From an uncultured Alphaproteobacteria bacterium (GTDB lineage: Bacteria > Pseudomonadota > Alphaproteobacteria > MPNO01 > UBA830): 33,868 bases of DNA. The notes beneath the pieces were generated by a model. That model made no database searches. It saw only the letters and a program-made list of their open reading frames with translations, and had not been told where the DNA came from. The translations under genes and the position numbers were made by a program. Location of the stretch: contig CAJWUK010000006.1 of assembly GCA_913047365.1 (NCBI GenBank), positions 1 through 33,868 on the forward strand. The letters are read 5' to 3'. Positions 1 to 9,420 of this stretch are shown here, piece after piece. The stretch's first letter is position 1, and the number at the start of each line of letters is the position of its first letter.

Positions 1-218
1 TGCGTATGGCCGACGCCAGCATAATCGCGCCCACCGATTTCCTCCGCCTTCCGATTACTGCTGGGCTTGGTTTCGCTCTGTTCGGCGAGGTGCCGGAAAT
101 CTGGGTGTGGATCGGAGGCGGTATTATCTTTCTCAGCACCTGGTACATAGCGGCCCGCGAAAGCCGGCTCGAACGGAAGCGGGAAGAAAAAAATCTGAGG
201 GGTCCGGTGGATGAGTAA
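1..218 (+). CDS. EamA/DMT-family transporter, C-terminal fragment (truncated by left window edge)
   Basis: Open frame reads from the window edge (RMADASIIAPTDFLRLPITAGLGFALFGEVPEIWVWIGGGIIFLSTWYIAARE), matching the C-terminal repeat of the adjacent EamA proteins. Confidence 0.8.
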   Translation, partial: RMADASIIAPTDFLRLPITAGLGFALFGEVPEIWVWIGGGIIFLSTWYIAARESRLERKREEKNLRGPVDE

Positions 219-1125
219 TCCGGTGCGACTCTGGTTCGCGGCCCGACCCGCCAGTGTGCGCGGCATGATCTGGTGCCTGCTGGCGGCAGTCGCCTTTATG
301 TTTATGGTGATGATCGTCCGCCACCTTTCCGCCTATTTCAACGCGGGTGAATTGGCTTTCTGGCGAGCATTGTTCGGCCTAGCGCTAATGGTGCCGGTCT
401 TTTCACGGACCGGATCGGCGCTGTTCCGCACCGATAGGTTCGGCATGCATTTGTTCCGCAATCTGATGCACTTCGTGGCAATTGCGGGCTGGTACTACGC
501 CATATCCGGCATCAATTTGTCGGTGGGCATGTCGCTGCAGATTTCGGTGCCGTTGATCACCATCGTGCTCGCCATCATCTTCCTGCGGGAAAAGGTGGAT
601 GCCGCCCGCTGGATCTCTGCGGTGCTTGGGTTCGCCGGCGTGCTGATCATCCTCCGGCCCGGCGTCGAACCGGTGACACTTTTCGCCGTCGCGGCGCTGG
701 TGTCCGCGGCTGGCTATGCCGGCGCGAACATCGCTACCAAGTTGCTGATGCCGGGGTCCAGCAGCGATACCATTGTGTTTTATATGAACCTGATCCATTT
801 GCCGCTCGCTTTCGGCACGGCGATGCTCATGGGCGGGTTGGGCGTTCCCTCCCTCGAAAAACTGCCCTGGCTGGTGGGGCTCGGCGCCTCGGCCACATTG
901 GCGCATTGGCTGCTGGCACAGGCGCTGGGCGCGGCGGATGCCAGCCTAGTCATAATCGGCGATTTCACGAAGCTGCCGCTGGTCACGTTGGGGGCTATCC
1001 TGTTTTTCGGCGAGGCGCCCGTGGTCTGGGCATGGGTCGGCGGGGCGGTTATCTTCGCAGCTACGTTCTACACCGTGCGCCGCGAAGCCCGTGCCGCGCG
1101 GACAACCTCTTCACGTTACACCTAG
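211..1125 (+). CDS. EamA/DMT-family transporter
   Basis: 304 aa, multiple hydrophobic helices, internal EamA motifs (FLREKVDAARWISAVLGFAGVLIILRPG); overlaps preceding CDS by 8 nt. Confidence 0.9.
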   Translation: MSNPVRLWFAARPASVRGMIWCLLAAVAFMFMVMIVRHLSAYFNAGELAFWRALFGLALMVPVFSRTGSALFRTDRFGMHLFRNLMHFVAIAGWYYAISGINLSVGMSLQISVPLITIVLAIIFLREKVDAARWISAVLGFAGVLIILRPGVEPVTLFAVAALVSAAGYAGANIATKLLMPGSSSDTIVFYMNLIHLPLAFGTAMLMGGLGVPSLEKLPWLVGLGASATLAHWLLAQALGAADASLVIIGDFTKLPLVTLGAILFFGEAPVVWAWVGGAVIFAATFYTVRREARAARTTSSRYT

Positions 1126-1146
1126 GATAGTCCGGAACCCCTCTCG

Positions 1147-2043
1147 ATGGCAGAAGCGTCCCAACCGGCCGAAGCGGGCCAGGAGAATGCTATTCTTGCG
1201 GCCTGCTGGGTGCTGGGCACGGCCGCGTCGTTTATCCTGATGATGATCGCGGTGCGCGAACTATCGACGGATATGTCCAGTTTTGAACTGCTGTCTTTCC
1301 GGTCGATCATTGGCATCCCGGTAATGTGTGTGGTCGCTTGGTATATGGGATTTCATCACGTGCGTACCCGCCGCGCAGGCATGCAGGTCGCGCGCAACGT
1401 GGTGCATTTCGGCGGCCAGTGGGCCTGGGTGATCGGTATCATGCTGCTGCCGATGGCGCATGTGACGGCGCTGGAATTCACCATGCCCATGTGGACAGCG
1501 ATCATTGCCATGCTTTTCCTGGGTGAACGGGCAAAATCCCATCGGGTTCTCGCGATCGTCTTCGGGCTGGCCGGCGTTCTGGTGATCCTCCGGCCCGGGA
1601 TCGAGATCGTCACCGAGGGCGCGCTGATCGTGCTGCTGGGTGCGCTGTGCTATGGCGCATCGAACGTGATGATGAAATCGCTGACGTCCGACGATGCGCC
1701 TTGGGTAATCGTGTTCTGGATGCAGATTATCCAGCTACCGCTGGCGTTGCTTCCCGCGATTTTCTACTTCGACTGGGTATGGCCAGGCTGGGCAGATGCA
1801 CCTTGGCTGCTGGCGATCGGTGTGACCGGTATGACCGCCCATTTTTGCCTCGCCAAGGCGTTTCAGCTTGCGGACGCCACGGTTTGTATTCCGGTCGATT
1901 TCGTCCGCCTTCCGCTTGCAGCGATCATCGGTTGGTTGCTCTACAGTGAATCCGTCAGTATCTGGGTGCTGATCGGCGCTGTGCTAATTTTTGGCGGCAA
2001 TTACTATTCCGTCTGGCGGGAAACCCGGGACGGAAAGGGGTAA
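1147..2043 (+). CDS. EamA/DMT-family transporter
   Basis: 298 aa, FLGERAKSHRVLAIVFGLAGVLVILRPG and C-terminal PVDFVRLPLAAIIGWLLYSE typical of the family. Confidence 0.9.
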   Translation: MAEASQPAEAGQENAILAACWVLGTAASFILMMIAVRELSTDMSSFELLSFRSIIGIPVMCVVAWYMGFHHVRTRRAGMQVARNVVHFGGQWAWVIGIMLLPMAHVTALEFTMPMWTAIIAMLFLGERAKSHRVLAIVFGLAGVLVILRPGIEIVTEGALIVLLGALCYGASNVMMKSLTSDDAPWVIVFWMQIIQLPLALLPAIFYFDWVWPGWADAPWLLAIGVTGMTAHFCLAKAFQLADATVCIPVDFVRLPLAAIIGWLLYSESVSIWVLIGAVLIFGGNYYSVWRETRDGKG

Positions 2044-2045
2044 AT

Positions 2046-2921
2046 TTGCCGCCCCTTTTTCAGGCAATTCTTTGGTTTTGCGGTACTATGGCCGGCTTTG
2101 CGGGTATGGCGATTTCGGCCCGCGAACTGCACACCACCATGTCCACCTTCGAGATCCTGTTTTTCCGGTCGCTGATCGGTGTGCTTGCGGTGCTGCCGTT
2201 TATCATCCGTAACCGGTTTCTCGATCTAAAGACGACGAAGTTTCCGTTTCACGGCTGTCGGGCGTTGGTCCAGTTCTCTGCCCAGCTTTGCTGGATGTAC
2301 GGCATTCTGCATCTTACTCTGTCGGATTTGACGGCTATCGAATTCACCGTGCCGGTATTCACCGCCGTCCTGGCCGTCCTGTTTCTGGGCGAGAAAATGT
2401 GGCGGCACAAATGGATCGCAACGCTACTGGGTTTTGTTGGCGTGCTGATCATTTTGCAGCCTGAAGGGTCGGCCTTCAGTATTGCCGGCTTCGTGATGCT
2501 ACTGGGCTCGGCGCTCTATGCCGGGTCCGGCGTGTTTGTGAAGTACCTGACCCGGACGGACTCACCGCAGGGCATAATTTTCTACATGAACGTGATGCAG
2601 CTGCCTTTGGGACTGATCCCGGCAGTCTTTATCTTCGACTGGGTGACACCCAACTGGGCGGACATTCCGTGGATTCTGGCCTGGGGCCTGTCTGGCCTGG
2701 CCGCACACTACACAATGGCCCGCGCCCTGAAACTGGCCGACATCACCATCATTTTCCCGCTGGATTTCCTGCGCTTGCCGCTTATGGCGCTGTTGGGCTT
2801 CCTGCTTTATGCAGAAGCGATCAATCCGTGGACCGCGGTCGGCGGGCTGGTGATCTTTGCCGCGAATTACTATGGCGTTCGGGAAGAATCTAGGCGCGGC
2901 GGATCGCCGAGCGCACATTGA
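2046..2921 (+). CDS. EamA/DMT-family transporter (TTG start)
   Basis: 291 aa, FLGEKMWRHKWIATLLGFVGVLIILQP; purine-rich SD-like AAGGGG before the TTG. Confidence 0.88.
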   Translation: MPPLFQAILWFCGTMAGFAGMAISARELHTTMSTFEILFFRSLIGVLAVLPFIIRNRFLDLKTTKFPFHGCRALVQFSAQLCWMYGILHLTLSDLTAIEFTVPVFTAVLAVLFLGEKMWRHKWIATLLGFVGVLIILQPEGSAFSIAGFVMLLGSALYAGSGVFVKYLTRTDSPQGIIFYMNVMQLPLGLIPAVFIFDWVTPNWADIPWILAWGLSGLAAHYTMARALKLADITIIFPLDFLRLPLMALLGFLLYAEAINPWTAVGGLVIFAANYYGVREESRRGGSPSAH

Positions 2922-2932
2922 TCTTCAATCCA

Positions 2933-3157
2933 TCAGAACAAAACCAGGAGCAAGAAGAAGAGGATGATCGTAATTACAATGTACCAATTTTCTGGCCCAC
3001 CACCGATCTGAAAAGCCTTCCAGTGTTGGTTTGTCTGGCCAGGGTTGGCACTTCCGTTAGGCAAAAATCGTAGGTCCTTCCCGCAATTCCGGCATTCGTC
3101 CGGTTAGGAAATAACGTTCTTCGTGCAATGCGGGCAATCAATCCAGTTATCTATCAT
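2933..3157 (-). pseudogene. Interrupted small double-CxxC zinc-ribbon plus C-terminal TM protein (74 codons with in-frame TAA at codon 18)
   Basis: Manual translation of minus strand: MIDNWIDCPHCTKNVIS*PDECRNCGKDLRFLPNGSANPGQTNQHWKAFQIGGGPENWYIVITIILFFLLLVLF*; ATG overlaps the GST stop as TGATG. Confidence 0.55.
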
Positions 3158-3864
3158 CAGTCCCGTTCTAACTGTCCTCTGCCGAAAAGCAGGTTTCGGG
3201 CATCATCGGTTAGGGTCTTGTTGCCGCGATGTTCGGCCAGCAATTCCATCCCGGCCTGAACGGCCGGGCGGGCGGACATGGCATCAAACCAGCGTTTCAC
3301 ATTTGGAAAGTCGGCCTTGTCTACACCCTGCCGGCGAGAGGGCCGTGCCCAGGGCCAGCACGCCATGTCGGCAATGGAATAATCTGCGCCGGCGAGCCAC
3401 TCACATGCCGCCAGTTGCCGATCCATTACCCCGTAGAGACGACGGACCTCTTTGGAATAGCGCTGGATGCCGTAGGGCACTTCCTCACCGCCCATCGCCT
3501 GCCGGAAATGATGCGCCTGACCCGCCATAGGACCCAGACCGCCCATTTGCCACATCAGCCATTCCATTACGGTCTTACGTGCCCGGATATCATTGGTTTC
3601 GGGCAGAAACCGCCCCCCTTTTTCCGCTAGATAAATCATGATTGCCCCGGTCTCGAACACGGGAACCGGGTCGCCCCCGTCCGGCGGAACATGATCGACG
3701 ATGGCTGGGATGCGGTTGTTGGGGCTTATGGTGAGGAATTCCTCTTCGAACTGATCGCCCTGGTTGATGTCGATTGCGACGACTTCGTAATCGAGGCCAA
3801 GTTCTTCCAGCAATATGGAAATCTTGTGGCCATTCGGTGTTGGCCAGGCATAGAGCGTGATCAT
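3157..3864 (-). CDS. Glutathione S-transferase family protein, Nu-class/YfcG-like
   Basis: MITLYAWPTPNGHKISILLEELGLDYE N-terminal thioredoxin-like domain; MWQMGGLGPMAGQAHHF motif; internal start chosen because it couples to the upstream gene stop. Confidence 0.87.
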   Translation of the reverse strand: MITLYAWPTPNGHKISILLEELGLDYEVVAIDINQGDQFEEEFLTISPNNRIPAIVDHVPPDGGDPVPVFETGAIMIYLAEKGGRFLPETNDIRARKTVMEWLMWQMGGLGPMAGQAHHFRQAMGGEEVPYGIQRYSKEVRRLYGVMDRQLAACEWLAGADYSIADMACWPWARPSRRQGVDKADFPNVKRWFDAMSARPAVQAGMELLAEHRGNKTLTDDARNLLFGRGQLERD

Positions 3865-4919
3865 ATTGTCGTAGCGATAGCCTTGCCGGCTTCCTCCGTA
3901 CTTGCACTGCCGCCGATATCGCGGGTACGCGGCCCGCCGTCTGCCAGGACGTTCTCGATCGCGGACACGATTGCGCCCGCGGCATCGTGTTCGCCAAATT
4001 GATCCAACATGAGGGCACCGGACCATATCTGGGCAATGGGGTTGGCGATGTCTTGCCCAAAAATATCAGGGGCGGAGCCGTGCACCGGTTCGAACATGGA
4101 TGGCGCGGTGCCTTCCGGATTGATGTTGGCGGAGGCGGCGATGCCGATGGATCCGGCCACGGCGGGGCCAAGATCCGACAGTATGTCGCCGAACAGGTTG
4201 GAACCGACAACGACGTCGAACCAGTCCGGGTCGGTCACAAACCGGGCTGTCAGGATATCAATGTGATACTGATTGGTTTCGATGTCCTGGTATTCGGCGG
4301 CCATCGCTGCGAAGCGTTCGTCCCAATACGGCATAGAATGGATAATGCCGTTGGATTTTGTCGCTGACGTGACCTTCTTCGCAGGCCGGGTGCGGGCAAG
4401 GTCGAAGGCAAACCGCATGATCCGGTCACAGCCTTTTCGTGTGAATACGGCCTGCTGTACCGCCATTTCCTCGTCCGTGCCTTCGTAGAGCCTGCCCCCA
4501 ATCTGCGAATATTCGCCTTCGACGTTTTCGCGGACGATCATCATGTCGATATCTTCCGGACCGCGGCCCGCCAGGGGGGACTCGATACCCGGCAATAGCC
4601 GAGCAGGGCGCAAATTTACGTACTGTAAGAATTCTCGGCGGATCGGGATCAGCATGCCCCACAGCGATACATGATCTGGGACGCCCGGCATCCCGACTGC
4701 TCCCAGATAGACCGCATCGAAAGGACGAAGTTGGTCTATCCCGTCTTCCGGCATAATACACCCCGTTTTGTCGTAATCGTCGCAGTTCCAGCCGAATTCG
4801 GTGAACTCGTAGCCAATTCCGAACTTTGATCCCGCCGCTTCTAGCGCCCGCAGGCCTTCAGGCATGACTTCCTTGCCGATCCCGTCGCCGGGAATAACGG
4901 CGATCCTGTATGTTCCCAT
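3861..4919 (-). CDS. Isopropylmalate/tartrate dehydrogenase family (TtuC/DmlA-like)
   Basis: MGTYRIAVIPGDGIGKEVMPEG..., MIVRENVEGEYSQIGG, NLFGDILSDLGPAVAGSIGIAASANI, FEPVHGSAPDI; TGATG coupling with preceding gene. Confidence 0.88.
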   Translation of the reverse strand: MGTYRIAVIPGDGIGKEVMPEGLRALEAAGSKFGIGYEFTEFGWNCDDYDKTGCIMPEDGIDQLRPFDAVYLGAVGMPGVPDHVSLWGMLIPIRREFLQYVNLRPARLLPGIESPLAGRGPEDIDMMIVRENVEGEYSQIGGRLYEGTDEEMAVQQAVFTRKGCDRIMRFAFDLARTRPAKKVTSATKSNGIIHSMPYWDERFAAMAAEYQDIETNQYHIDILTARFVTDPDWFDVVVGSNLFGDILSDLGPAVAGSIGIAASANINPEGTAPSMFEPVHGSAPDIFGQDIANPIAQIWSGALMLDQFGEHDAAGAIVSAIENVLADGGPRTRDIGGSASTEEAGKAIATTI

Positions 4920-5782
4920 CAGTGGTTGCCCTTTCGTTCGAAGGCTATGACGTAATAGCTCGCGCAAAAGATAACCAGCGCCCCGATCCAGGTATAGAGA
5001 TCGGAGCTTTCACCGAACACGATCCAGCCGATGATTGCCGCGGTTATGAGACGTGAAAAATCAAATGGCTGAATGATACGCGCCTCCGCAACCGCGATGG
5101 CGCGGGTGATCGAGTATTGTCCCAGAAGCGCAAAGGCCCCGATACCAAGGATTAGCGGCATATCCCGCCACAGCGGATCGGTCCAGTAAAACCAAGCGGG
5201 AACGGCGGAAAACACCAACATCAGGAAACTGACATAGGCGACGATGACGGCCGGGGAATCCGTGCGGGACAGGAACTTCATGGTGGTGTTCACGCCCGCG
5301 AACAGCAAGCCGGTGGCAAGGGCGGCGATCATGCCGAGATTAATTTCCTGAAATCCGGGGCGCAGGATGATCAGGGCGCCGGCAAAGGCGACCGCGATCG
5401 CGCCCCAGGTGCGGGCTCCCGCTGGTTCCCGCAGGATAAGCATCGCGAAAAGTATGGTGAAGATCGGCTGGATATAGAGGAGGGCTGTGTAATCGGATAC
5501 CGGGATCACGCCGACCGCGTAGAACCAGCACATCATCCCCCCATAGGTCAGGCAGGCTCGCAGCACATGCATGGGAAAAACAGTTGTGCTCATCACCGAA
5601 AGCCCGTTGCGCAGGATCATCGGCATGACGAAGGCGATGGCGATTACGGCCCGCATAAACGCAAGCTGTGCCGTCGAATATTCTGACGACAGTTCCCGCG
5701 TGCAAACCGATGCCAGCGTATAGCCGGTACCGGCAAGAATCATCCAGACCGGTCCGGCAACGACGGGGGAGAGTGCGGGCAA
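4919..5782 (-). CDS. EamA/DMT-family transporter
   Basis: 287 aa, LREPAGARTWGAIAVAFAGALIILRPGFQEI and other family motifs. Confidence 0.88.
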   Translation of the reverse strand: MPALSPVVAGPVWMILAGTGYTLASVCTRELSSEYSTAQLAFMRAVIAIAFVMPMILRNGLSVMSTTVFPMHVLRACLTYGGMMCWFYAVGVIPVSDYTALLYIQPIFTILFAMLILREPAGARTWGAIAVAFAGALIILRPGFQEINLGMIAALATGLLFAGVNTTMKFLSRTDSPAVIVAYVSFLMLVFSAVPAWFYWTDPLWRDMPLILGIGAFALLGQYSITRAIAVAEARIIQPFDFSRLITAAIIGWIVFGESSDLYTWIGALVIFCASYYVIAFERKGNH

Positions 5783-5800
5783 CGGGTTTCTTTTCTTACT

Positions 5801-7423
5801 CTATTCGTCATCCACGTTGCGGATGTCTGTATTTGGGACAACGCCGGTCCTGCGCTTCTGGTGAGATCGTTCGCCATTCGACTGCCAGTCGCCCTTTGCC
5901 GCGCGTATCGCAAGCTGATCCCATTCTTCGGACCAGTCGCCCAGTTCGTAACCGTGCCAGGGCGGTTCCGGGGTCAGTGACGGGAGGCCAAGCTTCTCCC
6001 AAAGCCCTTTGGCGTGTTCCATGTATTCCCGCTTCGGCAGGGCGACGGGGGCCATGTCGGCCTTTAAAGTCGCGTCGATGGCGAGTGTCGCATCTTCCGC
6101 CGCGCCGGTTTTCGGCCCGTGGCCAAGAGGCCGGTGAGGCAGCAATTCACAGTCCTGTGCCAGATTGGCCCGGTAGCTCATTGCCCAGAAAACAGCGTCC
6201 AGATTATCCGGGTCGATGTCCTCGTCGACTGCGATCAGGTATTTTCCGACCGGCGCCTGAAACGACATCGCGCCGTAAAGCGCCCGCCAGATTTCGGTGC
6301 GTGGTGTACCGCGCGTGAACTGGATGATGACGACTTTGCGGAGATTGGTCAGCGGCTCGTGCATCCCGACACGGACGACGCCCCGAATGCCCAGGTGACC
6401 GGTCAGGTGGGCCAGGAACAGCGGTTCGTAGGCAACACGTTTGATGACCGAAGATTCCGATGGCGTGACCTGGCTGATGATCGAGGTGAAGATCGCATTC
6501 TGCCGCTGCGTAATCGCGGTTACCTGAAAGATGAAATTGTATTCTTCCAGGTTGATATGTCCGTGGCTTTCGCCGAAAGGTCCCTCGGGTTCGAAATATT
6601 CGGGATCCAGCAATCCTTCTATCACGATTTCCGCCTCGGCCGGGACCAGCAGGTCTGACGTCCGGGCCTTGGCGACCCGGATCGGCGCGCCCGCTATGCC
6701 GCCTGCGACACCCATCTCGTCCACGTCCTTTGGTAGTTTCTGCGGACCGACATAAGCGACGGGCGGCGGGCAGCCGACCACCATGGCGATGGGCATAGCC
6801 TCGCCTCGGGCGCGGTATTTTTCCCAGTGTGCCGTGCCGCCCTGTCCCAGGTTCATGAACAGTTTTAGCCCGATGCGGTCCGGCGCCTTCAGCCCGCCCC
6901 GATAGGTGCCCATGTTCTGGGTGCCGGTGTCCGGATCGCTCGTGATGCAGGCGGTTGCGGTCAGATACGGCGCGGAATCGTATCCCGGGGTCGACACCGG
7001 AACGGGTAGGGCATCCAGGCCCGATCCTGATAGCAGGTCGCTGCCCTCGTAGACGATCTCCTGGCAGGCTGGGTCGCTGACGGTAACGGGTGCGATGGGA
7101 TTTGCGATGGAATGGGCCCAGCAGTCGCCGATTTTCCCCACGGGGACACCCATGCCGACGGAATAAATTGCTGCGTTGCCGGCCAGCGCGCCCACGGCGA
7201 CCGGGATGTCGAATTCGCGACCGTCGCCACCGCGCACTTTGGTAAACAGAAACGCCTTACGGTCCGGTTCCGCGATGCCGCCCCGGAACTGCCAGCGGAC
7301 CAGAGGGATCAATTCGGACTCCTTGTCGATCGGCGCGTCGATACGCGTCAGCAGCCCGCTGGTATCAAGCGCGGCCAGATGATCCTGAAAATCATTATAG
7401 CCGCGCGATGTCGCGTCAGACAT
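5801..7423 (-). CDS. UbiD-family prFMN-dependent decarboxylase
   Basis: 540 aa; NMGTYRGGLKAPDRIGLKL and PAEAEIVIEGLLDPEYFEPEGPFGESHGH, matching UbiD Arg and Glu-Glu active-site regions. Confidence 0.9.
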   Translation of the reverse strand: MSDATSRGYNDFQDHLAALDTSGLLTRIDAPIDKESELIPLVRWQFRGGIAEPDRKAFLFTKVRGGDGREFDIPVAVGALAGNAAIYSVGMGVPVGKIGDCWAHSIANPIAPVTVSDPACQEIVYEGSDLLSGSGLDALPVPVSTPGYDSAPYLTATACITSDPDTGTQNMGTYRGGLKAPDRIGLKLFMNLGQGGTAHWEKYRARGEAMPIAMVVGCPPPVAYVGPQKLPKDVDEMGVAGGIAGAPIRVAKARTSDLLVPAEAEIVIEGLLDPEYFEPEGPFGESHGHINLEEYNFIFQVTAITQRQNAIFTSIISQVTPSESSVIKRVAYEPLFLAHLTGHLGIRGVVRVGMHEPLTNLRKVVIIQFTRGTPRTEIWRALYGAMSFQAPVGKYLIAVDEDIDPDNLDAVFWAMSYRANLAQDCELLPHRPLGHGPKTGAAEDATLAIDATLKADMAPVALPKREYMEHAKGLWEKLGLPSLTPEPPWHGYELGDWSEEWDQLAIRAAKGDWQSNGERSHQKRRTGVVPNTDIRNVDDE

Positions 7424-7544
7424 TTACGTTCCTCCTGGCGGCCATGATGCGGTGCGGCCCGAAGCTGGGCAAGGCCCCTGGGGCGACAGGCGCGCGCTGG
7501 ATTGATACAGTTCCGTCATATTCAAGCCCTGGAGAACAAGAAAG

Positions 7545-8519
7545 ATGAAAGCGGCGGTGGTCACTGAAAACGGCATTGGTATTGACGATATTCCGGAACC
7601 GGAGCCGAAACCCAATGAAGTGAAGATCCGCGTTCGTGCCTGCGGCATGAACCGGGCCGACGCGATGGTCGCGAGCGGCATGGCTCATGGCCGTGCAGGT
7701 GGTCCCGGGACGGTGCCGGGGATCGAATATGTCGGCGAGGTAGTCGAAATCGGCTCAGAAGTGCCGAACGTCAAGCCCGGCGATCGGGTGATGTGCTCTG
7801 GTACATCGGGCTGGGGTGAATATGCCGTGGCGGACTGGGGGCGTGCGGTCCCCATGCCCGCCAACAACATGACCTGGGCGCAGGCATCGACCCTGCCGGT
7901 TGCACTACAAACCATGCATAACGCCCTGGTGACAGCGGGCCGGTTCAAATCCGGCGAAGCGGTCATGATCCAGGGGGCGAGCACCGGTGTCGGTCTGATG
8001 GGACTGCAGATCGCCAAGGCGATGGGGGCGAGGCTGGTGGTCGGATCGTCCACCAATCCCGAACGGCGCGACCGACTGACGGAATTCGGCGCTGATCTGG
8101 TCGTGGATTCACGGGACGAGGGCTGGGTCGGTCAGGTGCTTGAAGCAACCGGCGGCGACGGTGTAGATGTGATCGTCGATCAGGTTTCGGGTTATGCCGC
8201 CAACGCCAACCTGGCCGCGACCAAAATTCTCGGCCGCATCGTCAACGTCGGCCGTCTCGGAGGGTTCACCGGAAATTTCAATTTCGATCTTCACGCGATG
8301 CGCCGCATCGATTACATCGGTGTGACCTTCCGCACCCGGTCCGTCGAAGAAGTGCGCGATATCGTCCAGGCAATGAAGGACGATCTGTGGGGCAAGGTGG
8401 AGGCGGGCGATCTGGCGCTGCCGGTCGACCGTGAATTCGAAATCTATGACGTGGCTGAAGCCGTCGACTACATGAAGGCCAACCGCCACTTCGGCAAGAT
8501 CGTCCTCAACATGGCCTAA
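7545..8519 (+). CDS. MDR-family NAD(P)H:quinone oxidoreductase / zinc-type alcohol dehydrogenase-like protein
   Basis: 324 aa; PGIEYVGEVVEIGSEVPNVKPGDRVM, MIQGASTGVGLMGLQIAKAMGARLV nucleotide-binding region. Confidence 0.88.
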   Translation: MKAAVVTENGIGIDDIPEPEPKPNEVKIRVRACGMNRADAMVASGMAHGRAGGPGTVPGIEYVGEVVEIGSEVPNVKPGDRVMCSGTSGWGEYAVADWGRAVPMPANNMTWAQASTLPVALQTMHNALVTAGRFKSGEAVMIQGASTGVGLMGLQIAKAMGARLVVGSSTNPERRDRLTEFGADLVVDSRDEGWVGQVLEATGGDGVDVIVDQVSGYAANANLAATKILGRIVNVGRLGGFTGNFNFDLHAMRRIDYIGVTFRTRSVEEVRDIVQAMKDDLWGKVEAGDLALPVDREFEIYDVAEAVDYMKANRHFGKIVLNMA

Positions 8520-8531
8520 ATCATACGCCGC

Positions 8532-9407
8532 TTATGATGCTTCAGCCGGGTCGGCTTCCCGGCAGGTTGTCCGGCGTACGTCGCGTATCTGATTGCGGTC
8601 GTCGAACGGCCGTGCGCGGTGCATGGTGGCCAGATTGTCCCAAATCACGACATCGCCCACCTGCCACTGATGGGCATAGATGAACTGGGGTTGCGTGGCG
8701 AAGGCCATTAATTCGTCCAGCAGCGCGCGGCCGTCCTCTTCCGGCCATTCGACGATGTGAGAAGCATGAGACGCAACGTAGAGCGCCTTCCTGCCGCCGC
8801 GTTCGTGCACCAAAGGATGCCGGGCAGGGGGACGGGAGGCCAGTTCTTCCGCCGTTGCCGGTGGACCGCCGCCAGCGACACGGGAATACCAGTACGAATG
8901 CTCCGCGGTTAGCCTGCCGATCTTCCGTTTCATGTCTTCGGGCAAAGCCTTGTAGGCGGCGCGCATATTGGCGAACTCGGTTGGTGGACCGCCATCGGAC
9001 GGGAGGGCGTGCGCCGATAGCAGAGACCAGGTTGCCCGGTTCGAATGAAACGACATATCGGTATGCCAAAGCCGATTGGCGCGTTTAAAGGCCAGCCGCC
9101 GATCGTCATCGGCATAGATGCCGCCGGTCTCGTCCAAATTGCTCTGATCGATGATTTCGAAATGGGGGATGCGGTTCTTACCACTGCCGCTGGTCGTCAG
9201 CACCGGCTTGGATTCCACCGGCCCAAGCAAGCGACTGAACGAAATGTGCTCTTCGTCGGTCAGCGGTGTGTCGTGGCGAACAACGGCGACGGGATAGCGG
9301 TCCAGAATGGTTTTCAGTTCCTGAATGTCGTCCGGAGCAAGCTTTTGCCACAGATCTATGCCGTATACCTCCGCAGCAAAACTCTTTCCTATCTGCCCGG
9401 CGATCAC
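8532..9407 (-). CDS. TauD/TfdA-family Fe(II)/2OG dioxygenase
   Basis: 291 aa; facial triad LWHTDMSF (HxD) and distal TMHRARPFDDRNQIRDVRRTTC. Confidence 0.9.
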   Translation of the reverse strand: MIAGQIGKSFAAEVYGIDLWQKLAPDDIQELKTILDRYPVAVVRHDTPLTDEEHISFSRLLGPVESKPVLTTSGSGKNRIPHFEIIDQSNLDETGGIYADDDRRLAFKRANRLWHTDMSFHSNRATWSLLSAHALPSDGGPPTEFANMRAAYKALPEDMKRKIGRLTAEHSYWYSRVAGGGPPATAEELASRPPARHPLVHERGGRKALYVASHASHIVEWPEEDGRALLDELMAFATQPQFIYAHQWQVGDVVIWDNLATMHRARPFDDRNQIRDVRRTTCREADPAEAS

Positions 9408-9420
9408 GGTGAAGGGGGCG

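Noticed and set aside
3590-4210. 206-aa minus-strand ORF
   Set aside because: Out-of-frame overlap of the dehydrogenase and GST genes; Pro/Arg/Ser-rich
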